Source: Desulfovibrionaceae bacterium
Lineage (GTDB): Bacteria > Desulfobacterota > Desulfovibrionia > Desulfovibrionales > Desulfovibrionaceae
Reading direction: 5' to 3'
Assembly: GCA_015709315.1 (NCBI GenBank)
Contig: JACCQI010000005.1
Coordinates: forward strand, 1 to 64,000
DNA: 64,000 nucleotides
Below the pieces are notes generated by a model, which did not search any database, was not told the DNA's origin, and was given only the letters and a program-made list of their open reading frames with translations. Of this stretch, positions 27,552 to 38,340 are shown piece by piece. Made by a program: the position numbers and the translations under genes. Each line of letters begins with the position of its first letter. Within the stretch, counting starts at the first letter, position 1.

Positions 27552-28439
27552 TCATCCAAGTTCCATGTGTCGATGTTCAATCGAAACACTATATCCTTTT
27601 TTCTTCAGGGTCGCCAGCAGGGATTCCGCTACGGAAACAGACCGATGACGGCCGCCGGTGCAGCCGAGCGCGAGAGTGATCCGGTAACGCCCCTCCTCGG
27701 CATACTGTGGCAGGAGATAGGCCAGGAAATCATGGAATCGCGCGTTGAATTCCCTGCCCGCATCGCTGCCCAGCACGAATTCGGAAATGGCCGCGTCCAT
27801 GCCGGACAGGGGCCGCAGGGCTTTGTCGAAATAGGGATTCGGCAGGAACCTGAGATCGAACACCAGGTCCGCCTCGGACGGGACGCCGTATTTGAAGCCG
27901 AAGGTGATGATATGCACCCGCATGCCCCTGCCCGCCTCTTCCAGCGAGGACCATTTGGTCTGGATGACCCGCCTGAGGTCGTGGATGGAATATCCCGTAG
28001 TGTCGATGACGAGCGCGGCTTCCGTGCGGACCGGGGCAAGCAGCTCCTTTTCCTTTTCCAGGGCCTTCTCCAGCCCGTGCTCGGTGGATTCGAGCGGGTG
28101 CAGCCTGCGCGTAGTGGCGTACCGGCGGACCAGCTCGGCCATCTTGGCTTCCAGGAACAGGACCTGGGGGGTGACGCCGAGACGGGCGAACTCCTTCTGC
28201 GCCTGGCTCCACCCTTCCACGAATTCGAACTGGCGCAGGTCCATGCCCAGGGCCAGCCCGCGATATTTGGTATCGATCTTGAGGACCAGGTCCGCGATCT
28301 TGGGCGACATCTCCGACGGCAGGCCGTCGATGCAGAAAAAGCCCAGATCCTCGAACACGTTGAGCGCCGTGCTCTTGCCGGACCCGGAAAGGCCGGTCAC
28401 GACGACGACGGGAAAGGTGTTCGAGGGAGTCACGGGCAC
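27552..28439 (-). CDS. rapZ: RNase adapter protein RapZ (GTP/ATP-binding)
   Basis: In enterobacteria RapZ guides RNase E to small RNAs that control amino-sugar synthesis. Outside that group it is a nucleotide-binding regulator, often near ptsN. The roughly 295-residue protein has Walker [35 protein letters not shown], the [23 protein letters not shown] motif and the C-terminal [16 protein letters not shown]. The frame opens far upstream inside ptsN. GTG codons at 28439 and 28433 are the plausible starts; neither has a clear ribosome binding site, so coupling to ptsN (stop at 28450) is likely. I use 28439. Confidence 0.93.
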   Translation of the reverse strand: MPVTPSNTFPVVVVTGLSGSGKSTALNVFEDLGFFCIDGLPSEMSPKIADLVLKIDTKYRGLALGMDLRQFEFVEGWSQAQKEFARLGVTPQVLFLEAKMAELVRRYATTRRLHPLESTEHGLEKALEKEKELLAPVRTEAALVIDTTGYSIHDLRRVIQTKWSSLEEAGRGMRVHIITFGFKYGVPSEADLVFDLRFLPNPYFDKALRPLSGMDAAISEFVLGSDAGREFNARFHDFLAYLLPQYAEEGRYRITLALGCTGGRHRSVSVAESLLATLKKKGYSVSIEHRHMELG

Positions 28440-28449
28440 GGCACCAAAG

Positions 28450-28899
28450 TTATACGCTCTTGAGGATCTGCCAGAGCGAATCGAAGCCGTCCGCCTCAAG
28501 AAAAACCCTGCGGAATTCTTCATCCTTGAGCACCCTGGATATCTGGGCCAAAACGCGCAAATGCATGCCCGCCACCTGTTCCGGGGCCAGCACGAGGAAG
28601 AAGATCGAGCAGGGTTTATGATCCAGGGCGTCGAATTCGACTCCCTGGAGGCTGCGGCCCACCACAACGACGACCTGATCCAGGTCCTCGAGCTTGCCGT
28701 GGGGAATGGCGATGGCGTCGCCGATTCCGGTGGTTCCGAGTTTTTCACGGTCGAGAAGGACACGGACCGCCTGGTCCGTGTCCATCTCGGGATATTTCAC
28801 GCCCACGGGGGCGATGAGTTCTTTAAGGACGTCCGACTTGGTTTCGGCGTCCAGTTCGGGAAGGACGAGGTCCTTCTCCAGGTAATCGCCAAGTTTCAT
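28450..28899 (-). CDS. ptsN: PTS IIA-like nitrogen regulatory protein PtsN
   Basis: 149-residue EIIA of the fructose/Ntr family. The phosphorylation site is the His in [17 protein letters not shown], with [17 protein letters not shown] and [24 protein letters not shown] after it, a standard EIIA-Ntr layout. It is a regulator, not a transporter, and commonly sits in the rpoN operon, as here. hpf ends 2 bases upstream, and rapZ starts about 10 bases downstream. Confidence 0.95.
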   Translation of the reverse strand: MKLGDYLEKDLVLPELDAETKSDVLKELIAPVGVKYPEMDTDQAVRVLLDREKLGTTGIGDAIAIPHGKLEDLDQVVVVVGRSLQGVEFDALDHKPCSIFFLVLAPEQVAGMHLRVLAQISRVLKDEEFRRVFLEADGFDSLWQILKSV

Positions 28900-28901
28900 A
28901 A

Positions 28902-29441
28902 TCAGTATCCGGGATCTATCAGGCCGTAATCGCCGTTCTTTCTTTTGTAAATTACGTTAATACCCTCGGTTTCCGCATTGCGGAAAACCAGGAACTCATT
29001 GTCGAGCGCATCAAGTTGCATGGCAGCCTCGTCAATGGACATGGGCTTGGGCACGTATTCGTCCGTGCCCACGATCCGGGGAGCGGATTCCTGCGCCAGG
29101 TCCTGGAACGAAATGACGTTCATCATCACCTTGTTGCCGCGCGCCTTCTTGACTCGGCTCTTCTGCTTTTCACGCATCTTGCGGAGTTGGGCCTCGAGCT
29201 TGTCCAGCACCATGTCGATGGTGGAGTACATGTCCTCGGAGTCTTCGTACGCGGATATATGAATGCCTTCCGAATTGAGAATCACGTCGGCCTTGTGACG
29301 ATATTTGTCGACCAGCAGATTGACTTGGAGATCGGCTTCCGAATCCGAAACGTATTTCGCAACCTTTTCAAAACGCTTTTCAGCGTAGCCCTTGAGATGA
29401 TCGGACGGCTCAAAGTTTTTGAAAGTGAAGCTGATGTTCAT
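28902..29441 (-). CDS. hpf: Ribosome hibernation promoting factor (long form)
   Basis: 179-residue protein of the long HPF type that dimerises 70S ribosomes in resting cells. The N-terminal S30AE domain (residues about 1-100) has ISFTFKNFEPSDHLKGYAEKRF. A lysine/arginine-rich linker (MREKQKSRVKKARGNK) leads to the C-terminal dimerisation domain with PMSIDEAAMQLDALDNEFLVFRN and YKRKNGDYGLIDPGY. AAGGAGG precedes the ATG. It is second in the rpoN-hpf-ptsN-rapZ order. Confidence 0.96.
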   Translation of the reverse strand: MNISFTFKNFEPSDHLKGYAEKRFEKVAKYVSDSEADLQVNLLVDKYRHKADVILNSEGIHISAYEDSEDMYSTIDMVLDKLEAQLRKMREKQKSRVKKARGNKVMMNVISFQDLAQESAPRIVGTDEYVPKPMSIDEAAMQLDALDNEFLVFRNAETEGINVIYKRKNGDYGLIDPGY

Positions 29442-29477
29442 ACGCTGCCTCCTTATTAGGGGTCCGGCAAACAGGAC

Positions 29478-30887
29478 TTAGAAGTACTGCTTGCGTTTCG
29501 AAGACGACGGGATGCCCATGGCGGAACGGTATTTGGCGACCGTGCGTCGGGCGATGTTCACCTCGAGCCTTTCCTTGAGGATTTCGCCTATCCGTTCGTC
29601 GCTCAACGGCTTCTTGGTGTCTTCATCTGCTATCATCTGCTTGATGAGCGCCTTGACGCTCTCCGAACCCACCTGGGAACCGTCGTCCAAATCCAGGGCC
29701 GAGTTGAAGAAAAACTTCAGCTCGTAGATCCCGTGCGGAGTCGAAACGTACTTGTTGGTAGTAATGCGGCTAACGGTGGATTCGTGCATCTCGATATCCT
29801 CGGCCACCTCCTTGAGAATCAACGGTTTAAGCTTGGTTACGCCGTCAACGAAGAAGTCCCGCTGAAAGCGCACAATGCTCTCGACCACCTTATACAATGT
29901 CCTCTGCCGCTGGTACAGGCTTTTCATCAACCATGCGGCAGAACGCATCTTTTCTTGAAAATATTCTTTTTCCTTGTCCGCTGCGCCCTTCATGGAATCC
30001 ATGTAGAAGGTGTTCATCTGCAGCCGAGGCATCCCGTCCTCGTTCAGGATGATGACGAACTCGTCGCCGTAGCGGTAGACGAAGACGTCCGGGCTGACAT
30101 AATGAGGTTCGGTGGAGGAAAAGTTGGTGCCCGGCATGGGGTCGAGCGTCTGGAGGAGGTCGATGTAATCCTTGAGATCCTCCATGGACAGCCTGAACTT
30201 GCGGGCCAGGGGCTTGTACCGGTTCTTCTCCAGGTCTTCCAGATGATCCTGCACCAAAGACACCAGGATCGGATCGTCGTATTCGAGGACCTCCATCTGG
30301 ACGAGCAGGCACTCCTGGGGCGTGCGCGCGCCCACCCCGACCGGGTCCAGCCGCTGAATGCGCGCCAAAACGGCCTCGACCTCCTCCTCGGAGGCCTGAA
30401 CCATGCCGGTGATCTCCTCAACCGACGCCTGGAGGTATCCGTTGGGATCGATGTTGCCCAGAATGATCTCGCCGATGGCGATTTCCTTCTCGGAAAAATT
30501 GGAAAGGCGCATCTGCCAGTTGAGATGGCCGTCAAGGGAAGGCTTGGACGCCAGGCGCGCCTCGAAGGACAATCCGTCCTCCGGGATTTCGGCCTCGCGG
30601 GCCATGGCCTGCTTCGAGGTGCTGGAGAACTCGCCCAGGTAGTTTTCCCAGTCGGCATTTCGGACAAGCTCTTCCTCGGCCTGGGATTCGGTCATCTTTT
30701 CGGAGGACTCGGAAACCTCGGTCTCGACTTCGGTCTCGTCGAGAAACGGGTTTTCCAAGAGCTCCTGCTGCACGGTCTCGAGCAGTTCCAGACGGGAAAG
30801 CTGCAGCAGCTTGATGGCCTGCTGCAACTGCGGCGTCATGACCAGTTGCTGAGAAAGTTTGAGTTGTTGCCTAAGTTCCAAGCCCAT
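29478..30887 (-). CDS. rpoN: RNA polymerase sigma-54 factor RpoN
   Basis: Alternative sigma factor for activator-dependent promoters. The 469-residue protein has the N-terminal glutamine-rich activator region (LRQQLKLSQQLVMTPQLQQAIKLLQ), an acidic region, the core-binding part and the C-terminal DNA-binding domain ending in the RpoN box ARRTVAKYR, followed by SAMGIPSSSKRKQYF. Full length. A 236-base gap to lptB suggests its own promoter; a candidate is at 30975-31003. Confidence 0.97.
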   Translation of the reverse strand: MGLELRQQLKLSQQLVMTPQLQQAIKLLQLSRLELLETVQQELLENPFLDETEVETEVSESSEKMTESQAEEELVRNADWENYLGEFSSTSKQAMAREAEIPEDGLSFEARLASKPSLDGHLNWQMRLSNFSEKEIAIGEIILGNIDPNGYLQASVEEITGMVQASEEEVEAVLARIQRLDPVGVGARTPQECLLVQMEVLEYDDPILVSLVQDHLEDLEKNRYKPLARKFRLSMEDLKDYIDLLQTLDPMPGTNFSSTEPHYVSPDVFVYRYGDEFVIILNEDGMPRLQMNTFYMDSMKGAADKEKEYFQEKMRSAAWLMKSLYQRQRTLYKVVESIVRFQRDFFVDGVTKLKPLILKEVAEDIEMHESTVSRITTNKYVSTPHGIYELKFFFNSALDLDDGSQVGSESVKALIKQMIADEDTKKPLSDERIGEILKERLEVNIARRTVAKYRSAMGIPSSSKRKQYF

Positions 30888-30974
30888 ATTTTATATCTCT
30901 GAATTCGCTGGGATCAAATTACACATGACGATTCATGCATTTTTTTCCGTGCAGCGTATCAATTCTGCGTTTTC

Positions 30975-31003
30975 AGTATGGCACATTCAAAATGGAGAAG
31001 CAA
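30975..31003 (-). promoter_or_regulatory. Candidate promoter of rpoN operon
   Basis: Minus strand TTGCTT (31003-30998), a 17-nt spacer and CATACT (30980-30975), about 88 bases before rpoN. Confidence 0.4.
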
Positions 31004-31123
31004 CAAGATTGTTATAACAGTCTGTTACTATTGATGATAAGGAAGGCACTAATGAGCATGAAAAAAGTGTACCAACCTTTGGAAGGGGTGTAAATCGGAA
31101 TCGGCAGGAATGAAGGCGGGTCG

Positions 31124-31849
31124 CTACAGACTGAAATCCTCGCCCAGGTATATCTGACGGGCGCGGCTGTCCTGTACGATCTCGTCGGGCGACCCTTCCA
31201 GGATGATCGTCCCCTCGTAGACCAGGTAGGCGCGGTCGCATATATTCAATGTTTCCCGAACGTTATGGTCTGAAATCAGGATGCCTATGCCCATTGACTT
31301 GAGCACGGAAATGATTTCCTGGATGTCGATGACCGCAATGGGGTCGATGCCGGCGAAAGGTTCGTCGAGCAGGATGAACTGCGGGTCCATGATCAACGCC
31401 CTGGCGATTTCGAGCCGTCGGCGCTCGCCACCAGAAAGAAACATTGCCGCCTGGTCCGCCAGCTTGGAGATGGTGAACATGTCCATCAGTTCGTCAGCCC
31501 TGGCCCGCTGTTTTTCGGGAGTCATATCGGTTTGTTCCAGGATGATCTGAAGGTTCTGCCGGACGGTCAGCTTCTTGAAGATGGAACTTTCCTGGGGCAG
31601 GTAGCTGACTCCCATGCGGGCCCGCTCGTGCAGCGGCTTGTCCGTCAGCGGCTCGCCGTTCAGCGAGACATGGCCGGTGTTGGGCGTGACGATGCCCACC
31701 AGCATGTAGAACGTGGTGGTCTTGCCCGCGCCGTTGGGTCCGAGCAGGCCGACCACTTCCTTGGTGTTCAGCTCCAGGTTGATGCCGTGTACGACCTCTT
31801 TCTGGCCGTACCGTTTGGACAGGTTCGCCGCCCTCAGGCCGTCCTTCAT
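31124..31849 (-). CDS. lptB: LPS export ABC transporter ATP-binding protein LptB
   Basis: ATPase that powers LPS extraction from the inner membrane. The 241-residue protein has Walker A GLLGPNGAGKTTTFYMLVG, the Q-loop YLPQESSIFKKLTV, the signature SGGERRRLEIARAL, Walker B FILLDEPFAGIDPIAV and the switch His in ISDHNVRE. The FAGIDP stretch is diagnostic for LptB. Its ATG follows the lptA stop directly, with AAGGTG six bases upstream inside lptA. LptF/G are not in the window. Confidence 0.97.
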   Translation of the reverse strand: MKDGLRAANLSKRYGQKEVVHGINLELNTKEVVGLLGPNGAGKTTTFYMLVGIVTPNTGHVSLNGEPLTDKPLHERARMGVSYLPQESSIFKKLTVRQNLQIILEQTDMTPEKQRARADELMDMFTISKLADQAAMFLSGGERRRLEIARALIMDPQFILLDEPFAGIDPIAVIDIQEIISVLKSMGIGILISDHNVRETLNICDRAYLVYEGTIILEGSPDEIVQDSRARQIYLGEDFSL

Positions 31850-32728
31850 CTATTGCACCTTCAGCGTTTCCGGGGTCATGAATATGGCCTTGACCCGCTT
31901 CTTGCCGCCCTCGACCTCGGAGCGGTTCTCCCGGATGTTGAAATTGATGATCTCGCCGGTCAGGCTGTTGGGGCCGTCCTGCAAAAGCGGTTCGTCCTCC
32001 ATTTTGAGCAACTGGGGATCAACGAAATAGGTCAGCTTGCCGCAGGTGCCTTCGGTGGTCTCCTTCTTCACCTTGACGTTGCCCTCGGCCACGATGCGGT
32101 CCACGCTGTCGGCCGTGAACTTCTTGCCGGACTTTGAGGCGAGATAGGCGGAAAGGCTGTCGGCCCACAGGGTCAGCTGGCCGTGCTCGGCCACCACGTT
32201 GCCCACGAAGGACACGACCTTGCCGGACTCGTCGTAGGTCATGCGGTCGGAGGTAATCTTGACCGGGATACGGCTTGGGTCCACACCCACCCTGATGGGA
32301 TCAAGCGTGGGCTGCTCGGTCACCGGGACCGACACCTCGCCCTCCCCGCTGCTCGACGGCACCTCGGAGGGGGTGCTGACCACGGGCTTGTCGGGAGCGG
32401 TGACAGCCGCTTGCCCGGCCGATGTTGCCGCATGCGATATCACCTTGAGATACTTGGCATTGGCATAGCCCACGGCGCGGGAGAGATCGCGCGTCTTTTC
32501 GTTCAGGTTGAATACGGCCACCCAGCCGTCATCGGTCATGAAATCCGTCTTGACCCGCTGCCCCTTGGCCAAGGTGAGAACATGCTCGCCGGCCCGGTCG
32601 GGCTTTTCACGGACATTGAGGTTGACGGCGGCCTCGCGGATTTCGCCCCACTCCTGTGCCGCGGCAAGGGAAGGCATCAGCAGCGCGGCCAGGGCAAGCA
32701 GAATCGTCAAAGCGCGTAGGTTCAGCAT
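31850..32728 (-). CDS. lptA: LPS transport periplasmic protein LptA with N-terminal SH3-like domain
   Basis: 292-residue exported protein. It has a signal peptide (LRALTILLALAALLMP, cleavage after LAAA), then an SH3-like domain (about residues 27-95, with AAVNLNVREKPD, LAKGQRVKTDF and DDGWVAVFN), a P/S/V-rich linker and a C-terminal OstA/LptA domain from about residue 155 (VKITSDRMTYDESG, FVGNVVAEHGQLTLWADSL, EGNVKV). LptA normally bridges LPS across the periplasm. The SH3-like part is an addition that could bind peptidoglycan or a partner. The ATG at 32728 has GAGGAG upstream; the longer frame is not needed. Confidence 0.88.
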   Translation of the reverse strand: MLNLRALTILLALAALLMPSLAAAQEWGEIREAAVNLNVREKPDRAGEHVLTLAKGQRVKTDFMTDDGWVAVFNLNEKTRDLSRAVGYANAKYLKVISHAATSAGQAAVTAPDKPVVSTPSEVPSSSGEGEVSVPVTEQPTLDPIRVGVDPSRIPVKITSDRMTYDESGKVVSFVGNVVAEHGQLTLWADSLSAYLASKSGKKFTADSVDRIVAEGNVKVKKETTEGTCGKLTYFVDPQLLKMEDEPLLQDGPNSLTGEIINFNIRENRSEVEGGKKRVKAIFMTPETLKVQ

Positions 32729-32747
32729 CAAAAGTCGCTCCTCATCG

Positions 32748-33353
32748 TCATTGCAGCGGGTTGTTTTCCAGGCCCTCCGGCGCAAGGAGGGCTTCGACGC
32801 CGCCCGCCGCCACCAGTTGGCGGGTGACCAGATCGATCTCCATGGCCTTGGCCTTGATGGTCATGTCCGGGCGGCGCACGGCCACGCCGCCCTTGAGATA
32901 CACCTTATCAATCGCACCGACATAATCAAGAAATTGCGCGTCCAGGGCCAGGTCGCCGAAACGGCCGCTCACTCCGTCGTACAGCGTCAGGTTGTCGTTC
33001 TGCTGGTCCACGTCGCCCCGGTCCGCCCGGACGTATACCTCCTGGCGGTCCTCGCCGAAAAAGGCGGTCAGTTGCGGATATTCCACGCCGATAAGGCCCT
33101 TTTCCTGATTGTATTTCGCGGTCTTGGCGAGCAATTTCCAGGTCATGGCCCCCTGCTTGCCCTGGACCAGTTCGATGTCCTCTGCGGACACGTCGGCGTC
33201 TTCGAGCAGTTGCTTCCTGGTGGGACGGTCCATCCTGTCGGATTCGGTGGTTTCCACAATCGGTTCGGAAAAGAACAGGGTCTTGATCGCGATGCCGAGC
33301 GCCAGGCCGACCACGAAGATGAGCACGAGGATCAGCGCCGGACGCCCTTTCAT
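32748..33353 (-). CDS. lptC: LPS export protein LptC
   Basis: 201-residue protein with one N-terminal membrane anchor (residues about 5-27, PALILVLIFVVGLALGIAI) and a periplasmic beta-jellyroll part of the LptC family (GVEYPQLTAFFGEDRQEVYVRA, YDGVSGRFGDLALD, LVTRQLVAAGGVE). It hands LPS from the LptBFG complex to LptA. The ATG at 33353 overlaps the kdsC stop by one base (TGATG). The frame upstream of it lies within kdsC. lptA follows after 19 bases. Confidence 0.88.
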   Translation of the reverse strand: MKGRPALILVLIFVVGLALGIAIKTLFFSEPIVETTESDRMDRPTRKQLLEDADVSAEDIELVQGKQGAMTWKLLAKTAKYNQEKGLIGVEYPQLTAFFGEDRQEVYVRADRGDVDQQNDNLTLYDGVSGRFGDLALDAQFLDYVGAIDKVYLKGGVAVRRPDMTIKAKAMEIDLVTRQLVAAGGVEALLAPEGLENNPLQ

Positions 33354-33880
33354 CAGATCACCCATTTTTTCGTGGCTTCGGCCTTGAGACCGCGCGCATC
33401 GAGAATGAAATCGACCGCTTCGCGGACGGCTCCCTGGCCGCCTTGGCGCGTGGACACCCAGTCGGCGGTCTCGATGATCTCGGGCACCGCGTTGGGCACG
33501 GCCATGGCCAGCCCGGCCGCCTTCATGGGGGCGAAGTCGAGCAGGTCGTCGCCCATGAACGCGGTCTGGGACGGACTCACGCCGACTTGGGCGCACATCT
33601 CCTTGAAAAAGGTGATTTTGTCATGCGTTCCGGCGATGTAGCGGCTGACGCCGAGTTCGTTGATCCGGGCCTCCACCGGCTTCTGGTTCAGGCCGGTGAT
33701 GACGCCGATCTCCAGCCCCACGGCCTGGGCCATCTTGATGCCGAGTCCGTCCAGAACGTGGAAACGCTTCATGGCCAGCCCGTGGTCGTCGTAATACAGG
33801 CCCCCGTCGGTCAGGACCCCGTCCACGTCGAGCACGAGCAGCTTGATGTTTTTTGCGAGTTCAACGGCGCGATCAGGCAC
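33353..33880 (-). CDS. kdsC: 3-deoxy-D-manno-octulosonate 8-phosphate phosphatase KdsC
   Basis: HAD-family phosphatase of 175 residues that yields free KDO for lipid A. It has the nucleophile motif [19 protein letters not shown] (motif I DxD), [18 protein letters not shown], and motif [25 protein letters not shown]. It lacks a cap domain, as expected for KdsC tetramers. It starts with GTG at 33880, with GGAG seven bases upstream, and overlaps kdsA by 8 bases. Confidence 0.95.
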   Translation of the reverse strand: MPDRAVELAKNIKLLVLDVDGVLTDGGLYYDDHGLAMKRFHVLDGLGIKMAQAVGLEIGVITGLNQKPVEARINELGVSRYIAGTHDKITFFKEMCAQVGVSPSQTAFMGDDLLDFAPMKAAGLAMAVPNAVPEIIETADWVSTRQGGQGAVREAVDFILDARGLKAEATKKWVI

Positions 33881-34676
33881 GGTTCAGCTCCCACAGGGCC
33901 TTGAGGCGTTTGAGCAGCGGCTCGACCTGGTCGAGCGGCAGGCTGTTGGGACCGTCGCACAGCGCCTTGTCGGGATCGGGATGAACTTCCATGAACACCC
34001 CGTCCGCTCCGGCGGCCACAGCCGCCGAGGCCAGCACGGAAACGAATTCCCGCTGCCCCCCGGACGAACCGCCTTGCCCGCCCGGCAACTGCACCGAATG
34101 AGTGGCGTCCATGACCACGGGCACGCCGAAGGCGCGCATCTGGGGTATGGACCGCATGTCCACCACCAGATTGTTGTAGCCGTACGTGGAGCCGCGCTCG
34201 GTCAGCCAGACCTGCTCGTTGCCCGCGACGCGGACTTTTTCCACGGCGTTCTCCATGTCCCACGGGGCCAGAAACTGCCCCTTCTTGATGTTGACGATTC
34301 GTCCGGTTTCGGCCGCGGCCGCCAATAGGTCGGTCTGGCGGCAGAGAAAGGCCGGAATCTGGATCACGTCCGCCACCTCGGCCACGGGCGCGGCCTGTTC
34401 GGGATGGTGGATGTCGGTAATCACGGGCAGCCCGGTAGCCGCCTTGACCTCGGCGAGAATCGCAAGCCCCCGCTCCATTCCCGGCCCGCGAAAGCCGGCC
34501 GACGAAGTCCGGTTGGCCTTGTCGAACGAGCTTTTGTAGACCAGCGGAAGGCCGAGCCTGTCGGACACCACGGCCAGGAAATCGGCGGTTTCAAGCGCGA
34601 TCTCCCGGCTCTCAATGGCGCAGGGTCCGGCCAGAATGAACGGACCGGACAGGCTGGCTTGATACAGGTCTGCCAT
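33873..34676 (-). CDS. kdsA: 3-deoxy-8-phosphooctulonate synthase KdsA
   Basis: Condenses phosphoenolpyruvate and arabinose-5-phosphate to KDO-8-phosphate. The 267-residue TIM barrel has [13 protein letters not shown], the [11 protein letters not shown] loop, [14 protein letters not shown], the CRQTDLL segment, [19 protein letters not shown] and [15 protein letters not shown]. KdsA exists in metal-dependent and metal-free forms. The Cys in FLCRQTD corresponds to a conserved position and does not by itself decide. It starts 3 bases after pyrG. Confidence 0.95.
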   Translation of the reverse strand: MADLYQASLSGPFILAGPCAIESREIALETADFLAVVSDRLGLPLVYKSSFDKANRTSSAGFRGPGMERGLAILAEVKAATGLPVITDIHHPEQAAPVAEVADVIQIPAFLCRQTDLLAAAAETGRIVNIKKGQFLAPWDMENAVEKVRVAGNEQVWLTERGSTYGYNNLVVDMRSIPQMRAFGVPVVMDATHSVQLPGGQGGSSGGQREFVSVLASAAVAAGADGVFMEVHPDPDKALCDGPNSLPLDQVEPLLKRLKALWELNRA

Positions 34677-34679
34677 GAA

Positions 34680-36417
<1,738 letters not shown>

Positions 36418-36490
36418 CCTGCCCAGCACATAGCTGCTTTGCAAATTTTGCAGGGTACTGAGGTAAAGTCAATACGAAGAGGAGATTTTC

Positions 36491-37306
36491 ATGGCCCGAG
36501 TCAACGCACTCGTCATCACTGGTTACGGGACCAACTGCGAAAAGGAGTCCGCCTACGCGCTCACCCAGGCCGGTGCCGACAATGCGGACATCGTCTATTT
36601 TTCCGATCTGGCCGCCGGTCACGTACGCATGGACAATTACAATTACCTGTTGTGTCCCGGCGGGTTCCTGGACGGCGACGATCTCGGCGCGGCCCAGGCG
36701 GCCGCCCTGCGCTGGCGCTGGTCCAACGACGCCGACGGCAAACCGGTTCTCGACCAGCTCAAGGCATTCTTCGAGTCCGGCGGCATCATTCTCGGCATCT
36801 GCAACGGCTTTCAGCTTCTGTGCAAGCTCGGCCTGCTTCCGGCCATCGGCGGCCGGTACTTCGAGCGCCAGGTGTCCCTCTCCTACAATGACTCGGGCCG
36901 CTTCGAGGACCGCTGGGTGCGGCTCAAGGCCAACCCGGAATCGCCTTGCGTGTTCACCAAAGGCATCACGTATCTCGACGCTCCGATACGCCACGGCGAG
37001 GGCAAGATCATCCCCATGGACGAGCCGACCTTCCAGGCGCTCAAGGACGACAACCTGATCGCGCTCCAGTACGTGCATCCCGAAACCAACGAGATCACCC
37101 AGGAGTATCCCTTCAATCCCAACGGATCGCCTCTGGGCATCGCCGGCCTGACTGACCCCTCCGGCCGCATTCTGGGCCTCATGCCCCATCCCGAGGCGTA
37201 CAACCACCCCACAAACCACCCGTCCTGGACCCGCGGCACCGACCCGGACATCCCGCTCGGCCTGGTCATGCTCGAAGCCGGGGTGAACTACCTCAAGGCC
37301 AGATAG
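36491..37306 (+). CDS. purQ: Phosphoribosylformylglycinamidine synthase subunit PurQ
   Basis: Glutaminase subunit that feeds ammonia to PurL in purine synthesis. The 271-residue class I amidotransferase has the N-terminal ALVITGYGTNCEKESAYAL, the PGGF loop, the nucleophile Cys in ILGICNGFQLLCKLGLLP and the catalytic His-Glu in LGLMPHPEAYNHP. It is somewhat longer than Bacillus-type PurQ. A GAGGAG site precedes the ATG. No purL or purS is in the window. tadA follows 12 bases later. Confidence 0.93.
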   Translation: MARVNALVITGYGTNCEKESAYALTQAGADNADIVYFSDLAAGHVRMDNYNYLLCPGGFLDGDDLGAAQAAALRWRWSNDADGKPVLDQLKAFFESGGIILGICNGFQLLCKLGLLPAIGGRYFERQVSLSYNDSGRFEDRWVRLKANPESPCVFTKGITYLDAPIRHGEGKIIPMDEPTFQALKDDNLIALQYVHPETNEITQEYPFNPNGSPLGIAGLTDPSGRILGLMPHPEAYNHPTNHPSWTRGTDPDIPLGLVMLEAGVNYLKAR

Positions 37307-37318
37307 GACAGCACTCCC

Positions 37319-37807
37319 GTGGCCGCCCCCATACCTCCGCAGCCGCCCCGTGGAACGAGCTGGCGCTCGCTCATGGACGCGGCCTTCCGCGAGGCGTGTT
37401 TGGCGGCGGCCAAGGGGGAGGCGCCCATCGGGGCCGCCCTGTTCTCGAAGTACGGTGAGTTGCTGGCCAAGGCCCACAACCAGCCCATCGGCCTGACCGA
37501 CCCCACCGGCCACGCCGAAGTGCTCTGCCTTCGCAAGGCCGCGGCCGTCCTGGGCAACTACCGCCTCACGGACACCATCCTGGCCGTGACCCTGGAGCCG
37601 TGCCTCATGTGTACCGGCGCGCTCATCCACGCCCGGGTGGGCGGCGTGGTGTTCGCCGCGCGCGACGACCGGGCCGGAGCGCTCGTTTCCAACCTGGACG
37701 GCGCGAATCTGCCCTTCGCCAACCACCGCATGTGGGTCGTGGAGGGCGTCATGCACGACGAATGCGCCGCCCTGCTGAAGCGCTTTTTTCTGGAACGACG
37801 AAAATAG
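37319..37807 (+). CDS. tadA: tRNA adenosine(34) deaminase TadA
   Basis: Converts A34 to inosine in tRNA-Arg(ACG). The 162-residue protein has zinc and catalytic motifs TGHAEVLCLRKAA (HAE) and LEPCLMCTGALIHARV (PCxxC). The C-terminal NHRMWVVEGVMHDECAALLKRFFLERR is typical for the family. It starts with GTG at 37319 without a strong ribosome binding site. The N-terminal 15 or so residues are proline-rich and unusual, so the ATG at 37373 is an alternative start. Confidence 0.93.
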   Translation: MAAPIPPQPPRGTSWRSLMDAAFREACLAAAKGEAPIGAALFSKYGELLAKAHNQPIGLTDPTGHAEVLCLRKAAAVLGNYRLTDTILAVTLEPCLMCTGALIHARVGGVVFAARDDRAGALVSNLDGANLPFANHRMWVVEGVMHDECAALLKRFFLERRK

Positions 37808-37889
37808 CAATTCCCCCCCCCTTTACAATCTGATTTGCGTCGTTATTCTCCGGCATCGAATCCAATCCAGTTATCCAGGAGAAAACGAC

Positions 37890-38270
37890 ATGATACTCGC
37901 ACTCCCCACCCGGGACGGCAGGATCGACGACCACTTCGGCCACTGCGACCACTACACCCTGATGACGGTGGACGACAGCGGCACCATCGTTTCCAGCGAA
38001 CGCATGGACTCTCCCGAAGGATGCGGCTGCAAATCCGACATCGCCCCCATGCTGGCGGGCAAGGGCGTCAAGGTCATGCTCGCGGGCAACATGGGCCAGG
38101 GCGCGGTCAACGTGCTCACCCAAAGCGGCATCGAGGTCGTGCGGGGCTGCTTCGGTTTTGTCGAGGAAGTGGCCGTCAAGTGGCTGGCCGGCGACCTCGC
38201 GGACAATGCCGAGACCTGCGACCATCACGACTGCGACAGCCACGGCCACGAGCAGATGAAACCGCTGTAG
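37890..38270 (+). CDS. NifX/NifB-type iron-molybdenum cofactor-binding family protein
   Basis: 126-residue protein of the dinitrogenase Fe-Mo cofactor-binding family: ALPTRDGRIDDHFGHCDHYTLMTV at the N-terminus, EGCGCKSDIAPMLAGKGVKVMLAGNMGQGAVNVL in the middle. It ends in a histidine/cysteine-rich tail (CDHHDCDSHGH) that could bind metal. Such proteins are common in anaerobes without nitrogenase and may carry an Fe-S or Mo cluster. No nif genes are visible here. AGGAG precedes the ATG, and a bidirectional terminator follows. Confidence 0.87.
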   Translation: MILALPTRDGRIDDHFGHCDHYTLMTVDDSGTIVSSERMDSPEGCGCKSDIAPMLAGKGVKVMLAGNMGQGAVNVLTQSGIEVVRGCFGFVEEVAVKWLAGDLADNAETCDHHDCDSHGHEQMKPL

Positions 38271-38290
38271 CCGTCCCTTTTCCCTGCGAA

Positions 38291-38327
38291 AAAGGCCCCG
38301 AAGCGATTTGCTCCGGGGCCTTTCCTT
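38291..38327. terminator. Bidirectional terminator between converging genes
   Basis: Stem AAGGCCCCG-AGC/GCT-CGGGGCCTT (38292-38304 with 38310-38322, one mismatch) with A/T runs on both sides; serves the NifX-like gene and the converging lipoprotein gene. Confidence 0.85.
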
Positions 38328-38340
38328 TACGGCAAGAGGG

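Noticed and set aside
31052-31093. 13-codon plus-strand mini-frame with an AAGGAAGG site between rpoN and lptB
   Set aside because: It points away from both neighbours and leads to no gene, so a leader-peptide role is unlikely.
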